Below, in pieces: positions 12,929 through 25,620 of a DNA stretch of 64,000 nt. Under the pieces are notes generated by a model that saw only the letters and a list, made by a program, of their open reading frames with translations, ran no database searches and was not told the DNA's origin. The stretch's first letter is position 1; the number at the start of each line of letters is the position of its first letter. The position numbers and the translations under genes were made by a program. This DNA is from Punica granatum (taxonomy: Eukaryota > Streptophyta > Magnoliopsida > Myrtales > Lythraceae), in NCBI RefSeq assembly GCF_007655135.1, contig NC_045133.1:3038001-3102000 (forward strand), given 5' to 3'.

Positions 12929-15900
12929 ATGGCGTACGCCGCCATTTTCCAGGGGTGTCTCCGGACCGCCGTGTCCGTGAGGCTCTGTTCCCTGCAATTC
13001 CGCAGGCAGCTGGTAAAGGCCTCAGCTTTGGGCCCCACCGTGAGGAGGACGCAGGCGGCTGGGTTCAGGACGGCGTCGTATCTCAGGCGCCGGGCGGTTG
13101 TCCCCACGTGCTTTGCGGGGTCCGTCTTGGAGGCGGAGTGGAGGCAGAGGAGCAACGCCGACTTGCAGCTGCTGAACCGGCAGAGCTCCAAGCACTACGG
13201 CCGGTTCGCGTACCAGGATGTGTCCAGCGATGAGTCGGACCTCGAAATCGGGTCGTCTCAGTCCCAGCTGGTTAGTCTATTTCAATGGTCATAAACATTC
13301 TTTTCAATTGTTCTGATTGCCCAATTAATTAGTTTGTTTCTGTGATCATTTGCTTTCTGCCGTTCATTCTGAATTGGACTGAATGTCACTGAGCTTAGAT
13401 ATGAAGAATGCAATGAAATAGGAATGGATTTTTCGAATGACATAGCCCCAGTTTCCGCAATTTGGCTCTCTTATAACCCTGTTAAGATGCTAGAATAGAA
13501 ATGATATTCAGTGGAACGATATTATATTTTCAACTTTTTGTGGATTCCGTAGAGCTTATACGCCATTTTGTTGCACAGAATCGACCATTTGCCAGGTTGT
13601 GAGAGCAACAAAGATGAAAACCTGCTTCTGAATAACCCCATTTTCCGCAATTCGGCTTTCTTGTAATTCTGTTTAATATGCTACAACAGAAAGGATACTC
13701 AGTTCTGTAATATTATATTTTGGGTCTCCCAATTCAATTCCGTAGCACTCTACGCCTTTTCGTCGCATAGAATGGGCCATTTGTTAAGTTGTGAGAGCAA
13801 CAAAGATGAAAACTGCTTGTGTGTTCCTAACCTCAGATGAAGGAAAAGTGAATTTTGTCATGTGAACTAGTAACGCATAATAATTAGGCGGGATTTCCTG
13901 CTACGGAAATTGGAGAAATTTCCTGCCGTTATTGTTTCCTTTTCTAGTCTCTTGGCCGTCTATAGGTAGCTTCCCTCGAAACGTCGCATCCATAGAAGCG
14001 CGCTTCACTTTCTTAGTAACATGTTGGGAGCTTGGAATTTTCACCATGGTGATATGTTCAGAGCTTGGAATTTTCACCGTGGTGATATGTTGGGCCTTCT
14101 GAATTTTCACTGTGGTGATATGTACGGAGCTTGGGATTTCTGCTATGGTGATGTGAGGGTAGCTCGGAACTTCCACCACCCTTATGTCACCAAAAAGCGG
14201 AATAAGTTCAGACATAGACAGGTTGGTCAATAAGTGCTGTTAAGATTCTATGGTCTCTGTGAGGAGATTTACTATTTCAAACTTGGCTTGATGTTTGATA
14301 TTAATCTCATCAGATCCTCGTAAGAATTATTGCATCTTAGGATAATTCATTGGGATTCCTGTACTTAGGTCCGGGAAATGTTGATTCAGATGTGCGTAGA
14401 TATGCATTTGCAAGTAATAGAGCTTAAGCTTATACTTTGCTTTGTGAGACAAGAAGTCGTTCTAAATAAAAATTTTGAAGTTTAAACGATGTATATCAAT
14501 TCTAAGAGTTACACATTGGACCATATTTATACATCTGAATGTCCAATCTTACATTGACTGATTTCTTTTTCTTTTGCCTTGTGGTCTGCTCTCCACCTGT
14601 ATTTGATCAGTATCTTTCTCAATGAAAAACATTTGATCCTCACACTTCTTGTCAATAATCGGTTTTTAGGGGCAATCGACCCTTGACAATGTTGAGGAGT
14701 GGGAGTTCAAGTTGGCCATGCTCATGCGCAACAATGCAGAGTTGGAGGTGGTCTCCAGGGAGAAGAAAGACAGGCGCGACTTTGAACATCTCTCTGCTGT
14801 GGCAGCTAGGAATAAGTTATATAGGTATTTTTTGGATTGCAATAAGCGGTTTTCCTTTTACCTCTTTTTCTCTTTCCTGGTTCTTCAACATTTGCGGTGT
14901 TCTTGAAATATTATCTACACTTGCAGCCGCCAATATTCAAAAGTTGTAGTCTTCAGTAAGGTGCCGCTCCCAAATTACAGACCCGATCTCGATGATAAGC
15001 GCCCTCAGAGAGAGGTATTTTCTTAATTCCTCGCCTTCTTATCCTATTTACCTTCTATGTCCATATTACCTTTTCAATTTAGTTACCTAATGTAGTCGAA
15101 AGTTTGTCATATGTAATTTGGGCGATTGTAGGTACTATTACCTGTTGGCTTGCAACGAGAAGTCAACTTACGGGTCAGACTGCATCTCTCTGAAAGGTCA
15201 ATAGCTGGGGGGAGCTTGTTGAATAAGTTTGCGGGGTTAAGCCTTGGAGGAGATATTAATGCTGAGGGTGGTTTGAATGAGCGGAAGGAACCCCCAATAA
15301 GGAATAGCATTATCTTAGAAAAAATCCATCACAGAAGAAGTTTGCAGTTACGTGAGAAACAACAAGAGTGGCAGGTTCGTTTAGCATGTGGCTCATTTAA
15401 AATATGCATCTTATACTTGTGCTTTTCTTGACAACCTGCAAATGCTTCATTTTCATATATATAATTGTATTGAATGTTTTAGGAATCTCCTGAGGGCCAA
15501 AAGATGCTTGAATTTCGGAGGAGCCTCCCAGCATACAAAGAGAGGGATGCATTACTCAAAGCCATAGCGGAGAATCAGGTGAAGTAGAGTTTTCATCCGA
15601 TTGTCATTTGCTTATTAGTATGTTATTAACAAGAAGAATTCCTTGTCTTATTTCAATCCAGGTTGTTGTTGTCTCTGGTGAAACTGGGTGTGGTAAAACA
15701 ACACAGCTTCCTCAGTATATACTGGAATCTGAAATCGAAGCTGCTCGGGGGGCCACATGCAGTATAATCTGCACACAGCCGAGAAAAATATCTGCTATAT
15801 CTGTTTCTGAGCGAGTCGCTGCAGAACGGGGGGAGAATCCTGGAGAATCTGTTAGTTTTTATATTGAAACCTAATTAATGTTCTAATTCTTCTGTAAATT

Positions 15901-18900
15901 AATTGTGACCGAGATTTCTGATTATTCTTTTTTTTTTTGTTTCTGTTGTATAAGGTTGGGTATAAGGTTCGCCTGGAGGGGATAAAAGGGAGGGACACTC
16001 GTCTCCTCTTTTGTACCACTGGCATATTGTTGAGGAGATTACTTGTTGACAGAGACTTGAATGGTGTAAGTCATGTTATTGTTGATGAAATTCATGAACG
16101 TGGAATGAATGAAGGTTAGTATGACATATCTTGTTAGCTTTATTTCTTCGCTTTTTTTTTTCCCCTAAATTATTTTTCATTTCTTCCTGTGCTTTTTTCC
16201 CCCTAGATTTTCTCCTCATTGTACTCAAAGATCTCCTTCCTCGTCGCCCTGATCTGAGGCTGATTCTGATGAGTGCCACACTGAACGCCGAGCTCTTCTC
16301 AAACTATTTTTCTGGTGCTCCGACGTTCCACATTCCTGTAAGTTTGTAATATTGAAGGTTCTATTGGATATATTGATTGAGATAATCATAAATCCTAGAA
16401 AGTTAGAAAACACCCATCATTTCATATTTCTAAGCTTACTGGGATTTTGCTTTATTATTTTTTAGGAATATCCGAACCTCTATTATCACTAATTATTTAT
16501 TGGGTACCTCTTCACAAGTCCACAGTTCTTCTCGTGTCTCTTCATCTTTTTTCCTTTACTTATTTAGTGATGAAATCTTGTTTGCGGTTTCTCTGGTTCT
16601 CCATTCTTCAGGGCTTCACTTATCCAGTACGAGCACATTTTCTTGAGGACGTCTTGCAGATAACTGGATACAGATTAACTGCATATAACCAAATTGATGA
16701 TTATGGTCAAGACAAAGCGTGGAAGATGCAGAAACAAGCAGCAATGAAGAAGAGGAAGACCCAAATCACGTCTAGTGTTGAGGTTCACAACCATTTCACA
16801 TTCCACTAGTTTCTATCTCTTTTGACTACAAAGAGTACTTATTTGTCTCTATGATTCCCCAAAGGATGCTCTTGAAGCGGCTGACTTCAGTGGGTACAGT
16901 CCAAGGGTTCAGGAATCTTTATCATGTTGGAATCCTGACCCAATTGGATTCAACCTCATTGAGCGTGTCCTCCACCATATTGTTACCAAAGAGAGGCCCG
17001 GTGCTGTCCTGGTCTTCATGACGGGTTGGGATGACATAAACTCATTGAAAGATCAGCTCCAATCTGACCCCGTCCTGGGAGACCCGAGCAGGGTGTTGCT
17101 CCTTGCATGTCATGGATCAATGGCCAGCTCAGAGCAGGTAATTAGTGCTCAAGTGTTTAAACCTTGTTGTGTATTATCAACTGGATATAGAGCCCAAATA
17201 ATATCACATAGTATGTATCAAATCAACGGATGCTTGATGTGCATTCACAAGCCTGCCAACTTGAAGCTTTTAGGAAGATCAATCTCTTAATATTGTCTCA
17301 GAGTACATGCTCTTGATTCAAGTCCTGATGACTCTGTTTTGGTTTATTTAGTAAATGGGGTTTTGCTCTGAGCCATCCGTGGTTTTTATTTGTGTGTGAT
17401 AGGAAGTCTTAAACCAAGTTTTTATATGTTGTTGATGAACAATCTTATGGACTAAGTCCTTAGAAAATCGGTTACTTAACAAGTTTGTGATGACAGATCT
17501 AATAGTTTTAATATGATTGAAGTTCTTCTCATAGAGTACACATTTCTGTTTGCCTGTCATGAGTTATGTTTTTCATTTGGCTCCCCAGTTTCAACATATT
17601 TGAACTCCAATATGATAATCAGATGCTATTACAGACATCGGATATGAAATTAGTAGCTACCTACTTGAAAAGCTTCCTGACTTTGCATGTTGAGTGTTGA
17701 TGTTAGCTTGCAGTTTCTAAAATTTCAGCTGATCTTTTTCAATTTTTTCGACAGAGACTGATATTCGATAAGCCTGAAGATGGAGTGAGGAAAATTGTTC
17801 TAGCCACGAACATGGCCGAGACAAGTATTACAATCAATGATGGGGTCTTCGTGGTCGACTGTGGGAAGGCAAAAGAGACTTCTTATGATGCATTGAACAA
17901 TACCCCTTGCTTGCTCCCTTCTTGGATCTCGAAGGCTTCTGCTCGCCAAGTAAGCTTAACCATTTACGGTTTTTGTACTCGTTGGGCTTCTTCTCTTTTT
18001 CCTCAAGGGGATTTGCCATTTGCATCGTGCAGAGACGAGGTAGAGCAGGTCGTGTTCAGCCTGGAGAGTGTTACCACCTCTACCCTCGGTGTGTATACGA
18101 CTCTTTCAGCAATTACCAGATGCCTGAACTTCTGAGGACTCCTTTGCAGTCCCTCTGTCTGCAAGTCAAGAGTCTCCAACTGGGGAGCATTAAAAACTTC
18201 CTCTTTCAGGCATTGGAACCACCGGAGAAACTCTCGGTACACCTAATTTGATTTCAACTTTTCTTTCAGTTTATTCTTGTTTATTCTCTAGTATTTTCTC
18301 ACTTCTTTTCTGGCAGGTGGAAAATGCTATAGGGTATCTGAAGATTATTGGGGCATTAGATGAAAATGAGAATCTTACAGTGTTAGGTATGTTCAATTAT
18401 AACGTGCTTATCTTCCATTGATAATATTCATGGGACCCTTATAATATGTTTACATTTCTTTATAGGACGCCACCTGTCGATGCTTCCCGTAGAGCCGAAG
18501 CTTGGGAAAATGCTCATATATGGTGCCATCTTCAACTGCCTGGATCCAATAATGACTGTTGTTGCTGGTCTCAGCGTCAGAGATCCATTCTTGATGCCTT
18601 TTGACAAGAAGGATGTGAGTGTCCCATTCTTGATGCCTTTTCTTGGTAGCTTTCTTTGTCGACCTCTACTGGGAGCTGATCTCAGCTGTGTTCTTTTGAC
18701 TCATCTTAGCTCGCTGAGTCTGCAAAAGCCCAATTTGCTAGGAATGGTTACAGTGACCACCTTGCAATTGTCCGAGCTTATGAAGGTTGGCGAGAAGCTG
18801 AGACACATATGCAGGGTCATGAATACTGTTGGAGGAACTTTCTTTCTATTCAAACTATGAGGGGCATTGACTCTCTTAGGAAGCAATTCTACTCTCTGCT

Positions 18901-20281
18901 CAAGGACACTGGTCTGGTTAATTACCCTGATGACAATGCCAGCTCGTGGGCCCATGATGAGCATCTTGTCCGAGCAGTCATATGTGCTGGTCTGTTCCCA
19001 GGCGTGTGTTCTGTTGTGGTATACTTCCAATTTACCCTCGAAGTAGAAATTACAACTTTCTTTTCGAGATTATCCATCAGGGTTTTGAACCTCCTCATTG
19101 TTGAATTCTCTTTAGCATTTTTATCGAAGTTTTAATTCTGAAACTGTTTTTGGACAGAACAAAGAGAAGTCAATCACGCTGAAGACTATGGAGGATGGTC
19201 AAGTGCTCCTGTACTCGGTGCGTTTCTGTTCTGAGAAGTTCGTTTTTTCCTTATAACTTTTCAAGCATTCTTATGGACTCCAATTAAACAGAATTCTGTG
19301 AATGCTGCTGCACCCAAAATTCCATATCCGTGGCTCGTCTTCAATGAGAAGGTGAAGGTGAACTCAGTTTTTCTTCGGGACTCAACCGGGATATCTGACT
19401 CCGCACTTCTCTTATTCGGAGCAGATATCTCAACGGGTGGACTTGTAAGTTCTGAGCCTATAATTGTTCCTCTTCCTTCTCTAACCGTCTGGTCTTACCA
19501 TTTTTCTAGTGACGAGGCTTCACATTTCCTATTGACTTTCATTGTGCATAATGATCTATTTTCTGTCTCCTTTGGTAGGACGGTCACCTGAAAATGTTGG
19601 GAGGGTACTTGGAATTCTTTATGCAACCTTCATTGTCGGAGACATATTTGACCATAAGGAGGGAGCTTGGAGAGCTCGTTCAGGCCAAGGTGATGATTTG
19701 TTTTCACATGTTCCTTTCTCCTTTCTTTGATTTTATAAGTTTCAATTATCTCATATTTCCGATATTAATTGCTGTCCTTCCGCGTGCAGCTTCTAGACCC
19801 AAAGTTTGACATACAATCCTGTAGCAACCTTCTGATGGCAGCAAGAATGCTAATATCGGAGGATCAGTGTGAGGGTAGATTCATCTTTGGCCGCACAGTT
19901 CCCAAGAGAGTTAGTAAGAGAGAGACACTCGAGAACCCATTTGCGAAAGTTAAAAGGGATGCGGGGGATGATAATGCAAAGAATGAGCTTCAGACACTGC
20001 TTCTTAGGGCGGGCCATGACGTCCCAACTTATAAAACAAAACCCCTGAGTAACAATCAGTTCCGTTCCACCGTTATATTCAATGGCTTGAACTTCACGGG
20101 ACACCCGTGCAGCAGCAAGAAGGCTGCGGAGAAGGACGCTGCCGCTCAGGCTCTGCTGTTTCTGAAGGGCGAGACCCATTCGCCTTCTGCAGCGTACGAT
20201 CACGCGTCGATGCTGCTGGTGAAGGACAGGAAGAAGAATCGGAAAGCTGCTGGTGGAGCAAGGTTGGTTAAAAGGCAGTAG
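12929..20281 (+). CDS. DExH3: DExH-box ATP-dependent RNA helicase, DExH3-like, with dsRNA-binding domain
   Basis: Complete 19-exon gene for 1196 aa. Exons: 12929-13270, 14670-14824, 14927-15014, 15132-15374, 15483-15578, 15662-15850, 15955-16114, 16207-16337, 16612-16782, 16865-17137, 17755-17949, 18033-18236, 18317-18386, 18466-18614, 18710-19018, 19158-19217, 19292-19444, 19579-19689, 19790-20281; all introns GT-AG and all phases agree. Motif [10 protein letters not shown] lies near residue 314, motif II DEIH at 415-418, motif III SAT at 447-449 and motif [10 protein letters not shown] at 681-688, followed by the winged-helix/HA2 and OB-fold regions of the DEAH/RHA family. A dsRNA-binding motif spans about 1096-1158 and a Lys/Arg-rich tail ends the protein. 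The family unwinds RNA using ATP; the plant DExH3 clade has this same layout and length. The first 67 residues contain ten Arg and no acidic residue, so organelle targeting is possible. A polyA signal AATAAA is at 20628. Confidence 0.96.
13443..13815 (+). repeat. Tandem duplication (192-bp period) in helicase intron 1
   Basis: Two adjacent diverged copies. Both contain CCCCA.TTTTCCGCAATT, ATATTATATTTT and GTTGTGAGAGCAACAAAGAT; the last phrase starts at about 13596 and 13788. It lies wholly inside intron 1. Confidence 0.8.
14021..14190 (+). repeat. Minisatellite, ~35-bp unit, in helicase intron 1
   Basis: Four to five copies of a unit like AGCTTGGAATTTTCACC followed by TGGTGATATGT. The unit is open in one frame on each strand, giving repetitive open frames that are not real genes. 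Confidence 0.8.
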
Positions 20282-20427
20282 GAGGAGATCCTCATGGAGT
20301 CCGAGCAGTCGTGGAAGCTAAAAGAAGATGATTCGTTCAAAGGAGGCTGCCCGGTTTGAAACACATTCAACAGTGGTTAGTATGTTTAGTACTACTTATG
20401 CACAGAGATGCCGGTTACCTGAGATGG

Positions 20428-20449
20428 AGGTCTCTCTCTCTCTCTCTCG
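20428..20449 (+). repeat. Microsatellite (CT)n
   Basis: About ten CT dinucleotides in the 3' untranslated or downstream region of the helicase gene. Confidence 0.85.
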
Positions 20450-20627
20450 CCAATCTATCATCTACATCACCGGCTCAGAGGGACTCTGAAACCTGTGTTC
20501 GTCTAAGTAGCGAAGAGATTGAAGAGGCCCCAAAGAGTCGGTCCATGAGCGATTATATGCTCTGAATTAGGAAAGAAACTATGTTCTATACATGTATATG
20601 TTCCATTGATTAGTAGATGAATGAACA

Positions 20628-20633
20628 AATAAA
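20628..20633 (+). terminator. PolyA signal AATAAA for the helicase gene
   Basis: Canonical AATAAA about 350 bp after the helicase stop codon, in an AT-rich context. Confidence 0.55.
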
Positions 20634-20654
20634 GCTTCCATTAGATGGTCAATT

Positions 20655-20765
20655 TTTGGTACCCTTGAGCGGCATTGAGCTCAAATGGTAATATCAATTA
20701 AGATATTAGCTTTTTGAGTTCCAAGTCGAATCGAATTCCAACAGGTAGCTTTTTGAATGATCAGG
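20655..20765 (+). mobile_element. tRNA-derived SINE-like sequence
   Basis: GAGCTCAAATGG resembles a pol III A box and AGTCGAATCGAATTCC, about 45 nt later, resembles a B box. The match is weaker than at 1775 and 10035. Confidence 0.3.
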
Positions 20766-21424
20766 GAAGCGATGCGAGATAAGAGAAGTTGCGATATGTA
20801 CTGGAATCGGGATATCCTAAAACAAAATAGTGATGCAGAGTCCAAATTTGTATACAACCTTGCTGAGAATGAGCGGGTGGCGATTTCGAATCGGCATCAT
20901 CGTAGAATACCGATTGGCAACTGAAGGAGTTTTGTGCATCGGGTTGTAAAACTAAAAAATGAAGAAACGGGAAAAAGGAGGCGATAGAATATCACCAAAT
21001 CAGGAAGTTTCTAACTCGCATTCTTATCGATAACTCGCCCGTGTCCCCTTTATTTCTATTCTCCGATCTTTACTTGACTCATGGACGTGCATTATAACAA
21101 AAGCTGAAGTTCAGCTTACCTCAAAAGCCTATGGACAGTTTGGCTACAGGCTTGGGCTGCCAAGTTTCAATGAACCGAGGAAGTGAGGTTCTCCTCAGTT
21201 TGAAGAAACTGCAAATGGAGTTGCGGATCAGGTCGCTATCCGAGACCACGAATAGTCCGGATCGGCTGTAGATACCAACCATCTCCTTTATTTACACTTC
21301 AGATGTTCGACTCTCTGATCTCCATCGACGCCGCATGAGATGGTGCGCTTCATTTCCAAGCTAAACCAAGTCAATGAACAAAGTAACACTGAAGTCCATC
21401 TTGAACAAATGGTCAACCGCCAAA
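20766..21424. other. Intergenic region between helicase and PEX3
   Basis: No gene seen. It probably holds promoter sequence for the downstream PEX3 gene. Confidence 0.4.
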
Positions 21425-21545
21425 GAAACTTCAGGGCGCAAAATGCAAAATGGGTGGAACTTTAGGGTGCAAAACCGAATTTCCTGGAAACTTCAGGGCG
21501 CAAAATGCAAAATGGGTGGAACTTCAGGGCGCAAAATGCAAAAGA
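21425..21545 (+). repeat. Short minisatellite upstream of PEX3
   Basis: Three full or partial copies of ACTTCAGGGCGCAAAATGCA, two of them followed by AAATGGGTGGAACTT, with an intervening diverged copy (CTTTAGGGTGCAAAAC). Open frames across it reflect the repeat and not a gene. Confidence 0.75.
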
Positions 21546-21818
21546 CATGCCTGGGTTTTGGCTCTGCCCCTGTCCTGTTCTTCGTTCGAGGCTTCCTTGA
21601 GAATCCGCTTCACAAACGAATCCATTTCCCTCTTCGGGTCTGTCTGATAGATTGGATTCTGAACTTCCAACATTTAATTCCTCATCTGCTTCATCTCTTT
21701 CTTCCGACCTCAAGTCCCAACTACTCAGTTGGATAGCGGAGTCCGTGTTTGGAGGAGCTACAATTGCTTCTGTAATCGGGATAGCGATGGGTTCTTGGGC
21801 TTCGTAGCATGAGAAAAA

Positions 21819-24298
21819 ATGCTTTCTTTAAGGTCAGTTCAGCTCAGGCAGTGTTCTTGCCATGTGGGTCACTCTTGTTTGGCTCTGTAATTGGTTTTGA
21901 ATTTGAGCTTCTTCGTCTGGGTCTGGTTCGTTGGTTCGTTTGATTCCATCTGTTTGAAGAAATGCGTGTGTTAAGGGACTCTGGTGTTGGATAGTTGAGT
22001 TGCTCTCCTCTCACTGATTCGGCGTGGTTACAGGGATTTCTGGAGAAGGCATAGGAGGAAGGTTTTTGTCAGTGCTGGCGTTTTGGGCACTGGCTATTTG
22101 TTGTATAAACTCTATGATGCTCATAACAAGAGGCTCGCCGATCTTGAAAAGGAACTCGCCAATGAACGGGAAAATGATGAGCTCCTCAAAGCCCAGTTAA
22201 GGAGAATCTAACTTCCCCGTCTCTTACTTTTCTCCATAAGAATCTGTTTTGCTTTCTACGAGGTCTGCTGACATGGTCTGACATCGAATATATATTGGTA
22301 ATGGTGTCTTTGTAGTATGCAAGCCCACTTTGAGAACATTCAAAGAATCGCTGATGCGTCGACATTACCCCACGCGATGCACTATCTCAGCTGCCGGGTA
22401 GCAGAAGGGTTGGATCTTTCGCACTTGATGGAGAGGTTAATGAAGGGGAGGGGTCAGCCCAATACTTTGAGTCAAGCGGAGAAACTTGAGTTGTGGGATA
22501 AACTGAAGATTCTAAGTACGATTACCTTACTTTGGCTTAAGACATCCTTATTCTCAGATCATATACGGTGTTAGTCCATCCCAACATTTGAATTAGCTGT
22601 ATGCTCTCTTGTTTTTTTCTCTTTACAGGTTTCACGAGAATGGTACTTTCACTCTGGGCAATGACAGTGCTTAGCCTATACATTAGGGTTCAAGTCAACA
22701 TACTGGGAAGACATTTATATATTGATACTGCCCGAGGCCTCGGCAGCTCTCAACTTGTAATTGACTATTCTTACCTCTCTTTTATGTCAAAGCACGTCTA
22801 GGAGCTGGTGTGTTTGGTTTTTGAGTTGAGATTTTAACTCAACTTGACTCAATTTTGGGGAATAAGAAAAGACAAAATAATTATTATAAATGTTGAAAAA
22901 TATATGGATGTGTGAGAATATATAGATATAAAGTAGATGGGGAATTTATTATTAAAAATTTGATTATAAAAATGATTAGAAAAGAATATGAGTGAGACAT
23001 TATTATTAAAGAAAGAAAAAGACAAAACAGTAATGATTGTAATGTTAAATTTGTGGATGAATCTAGTTGAGTTGGGTAGAGTAAAATTTTAGTACATGAT
23101 TACCTGCACTAGTTCCCCTCCGTGGCGGCATTCACGGTTCCATGCAAGCTATGTTAACTATTTATGTGCCATCAATACATATAATTTTTGTCCAGTGAGA
23201 GATCCTATAGACAAAGTTTGCACCTGTTCTGTAATTCAGTGGAGCTCCAATTAATTTGGCATTGTAACATTTGGATCCTTATGATGATGGGTCCATCTAA
23301 CTGTGCTTTGCTTCAGTCCTAACATAATGGTGAAAAGGATTTGGCCATTTTTAAAAGAAGATACCATTTATTATTGTCTATCTATGGCTACCAAAACAAT
23401 AAGCGGGGACGTATATGATGTGGTTAATTGTGGTGCTTGTTATGATTGAAAAGATATATATTTGTTGGAGATTATAGCGATGTCAGATGTAACTTTTTTT
23501 TTCTTTTTTTCTTTTTTTCTTTTTTTGTGTCAGTTGAAGTAGAAGCTTATGAGAGAATTTGTTTCTAAGGAGTCTGGATGGGATAAGTGATGAATGTAGA
23601 AGGTAGCTTGAAGATGATCAGAATTTTAGGTGACATTAGGTTTGTAGATGCTTGTGGTAGGAACTAGGAAGAATAAGTGTTTATCTGAAGCTTGTCAGCC
23701 TACTTTTGTTTGGTGACCTATAATCACGTGTATTAGGAAACTAAGTCCCACTATTTCTCTGGTATTAAACATTGCATTGGTTTTTTACTTTATTTTCTTT
23801 TTGGCTTGAACATTGGTTTTTTGCTATTATCAACACTTGTCTGCTGATCCATCCATATTGAACTTGTTGCTTGTCAAGTAATGCGTTTGTTTCATAATTT
23901 AATTGTCCGACTTTTTTTCTTGATATTCGGGTGTTTCCAGGAGGATTCCAATCTCATTGACATGGAGGACCAAGAAAAGTTTCTCGCAAGTGCCGATTTT
24001 CTGTCTAATCAAGGCTTGCCCGCCTTAATATCGAATATGCAGGCAGCTGCTACAGAAGTTCTCAAGGGGTTAGGATCTTTCTCTCTCTCTCTCACTAGCG
24101 CATGCGCGTGCACTTGCATACATTTCTGAAGGAATAAATTGACTACAGGACTCATCTGTTTTGTTTGCATTCAGTCAGTTGATTTGTAATTTGAGAGGTC
24201 TTTCATATAGTGAGGATGATGTTATCACTTTTAGACTAGATTCTTTCATACGACTAAGCACCACTGGAACTTCCTCCTTTTCTTTTTTCCTTTCAAAA

Positions 24299-24334
<36 letters not shown>

Positions 24335-25620
24335 CTTGATTCTTGACCAACCTTCAAGCTTAAAATACTGCCCAAAGACCCTATAGTTGATTGGTGAATG
24401 GAGCTACTTAGTACTTCTCAAACAAGGGTAGAGGTACTATATATTACATGAACCTCTTTAGAAGACTATATACAGTTTAGGTGTTAAATGACTTTCTTGC
24501 ATGCTAAATGGCAAAACATTTAGGCGGTGTTATCGTGTAGCATTGGAAATAAACTTTCATTTGCGAATTGGAAATAAGAGATCTAATTGAAAAAGGCACT
24601 GGAAGGACTGCAACCTGTGAGAAGAGATACGAAAAAGTAGCAAGAAGCAAATGAGGTCTCAAGAACATGTACTAGTCAGTTACATATCTAGAAAGACTTA
24701 TATGCCCATCTGGATCCTCTGGCAAACCTGAACTTTCAGTTCTAAGTTCCAGCACACTGTTATCCATTATTGAAAGCTTTTACTATTTTTCTTCCTGTTT
24801 CTTATTGTATAGTCGCTTTATCAATGAATTTCCAAAATATTTACTCGCAGAAAGCAGTTGAGGGATAACTTCAGCAGCATCACGTTACGTGAAACGATCA
24901 TGCAGATAATGGACACATTCATGAGCATGGGAAGTCCACATCACTGGGTGGACTATATGATGCATCAGGATGCAAAATCATGTAGTCCAGCTTCACCTTC
25001 GAGCACGGATGGATCCATTCTTCCTAGTGCCACCAAGTTCGACCAGCTTATGATGGAGGCTCGCATGGTGTTGTCAAGGTTTGTCTTCTTGCAATAATAT
25101 GCAATTGATCTAAATAAATGGACTGGGAACCAAACCCAGGAAAATGCGATTCGGTTGATACCGGATTTAGCCCCCCCTCCCCCTCCACCCTGATTTTACA
25201 TATTCCAAAACTAGTGGGTTCAAGATTTAATCTGTCCGACGAGTTTAAGACAGAGTAGTTGTGCTTTACGTGGTGTTTACTACTTAAGAATAGTTTTAAT
25301 TAACCTCTTATCCGTAACTTTATTGATGTCGTTTGATCATTCTGCTAAAGTTCTTGGCCATCTTTTCCTGCAGCGAGGAATTCAGAAGCGTGGTTGACAC
25401 ATCCTTTAACATAGTGGCGAATGCTTTAGTGGAGGATTTCGAAGTTCAAAATGCAGAGAATCCCGGGACACCTCTTGCGAAGCTTCTGCCACGAGTTGCT
25501 CAGGTTGGGCCCTTGTTGCTCGAGGAACCGAACAAGAACCGATTCATCCAGATAATTCGCAACGCGCCTGAAGTTGAAGTCTTCTTCACTCTTCTGTATG
25601 CCAACATGCCATCCTCATAG
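21819..25620 (+). CDS. PEX3: Peroxisome biogenesis protein 3 (peroxin-3)
   Basis: Complete 7-exon gene for 368 aa, close to the usual plant PEX3 length. Exons: 21819-21832, 22034-22195, 22316-22515, 22629-22756, 23941-24068, 24851-25078, 25374-25620. The 14-nt first coding exon was chosen because its second ATG, not the one 9 nt earlier, splices in frame (donor AAG/GTCAGT) to give MLSLRDFWRRHRRK. A basic N-terminus is followed by one hydrophobic segment at about residues 15-31, the membrane anchor. Family hallmarks follow: SFTRMVLSLWAM, YIRVQVNILGRHLYIDTARG, and near the C-terminus KNRFIQIIRN and FFTLLYANMP. PEX3 docks PEX19 and so inserts peroxisomal membrane proteins. Exon 2 ends CA and exon 3 begins T, giving His where relatives often have Gln. 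Intron 4 (22757-23940) contains MITE-like sequence and intron 5 a (TA)n run. Confidence 0.95.
22808..23100. mobile_element. MITE-like sequence in PEX3 intron 4
   Basis: Begins GGTGTGTTTGG and is rich in GTTGAGTTGAG-like words, closely resembling the Tourist-like element at 6307-6608. The right terminal repeat could not be found, so it is a truncated or diverged member. Confidence 0.4.
24307..24334 (+). repeat. Microsatellite (TA)n in PEX3 intron 5
   Basis: About 13 TA dinucleotides following a poly-A run. Confidence 0.9.

Noticed and set aside
14021..14233. Repetitive open frame (NFH.GDM repeats) on + strand, and its complement
   Set aside because: Lies wholly in helicase intron 1 and is produced by a 35-bp minisatellite.
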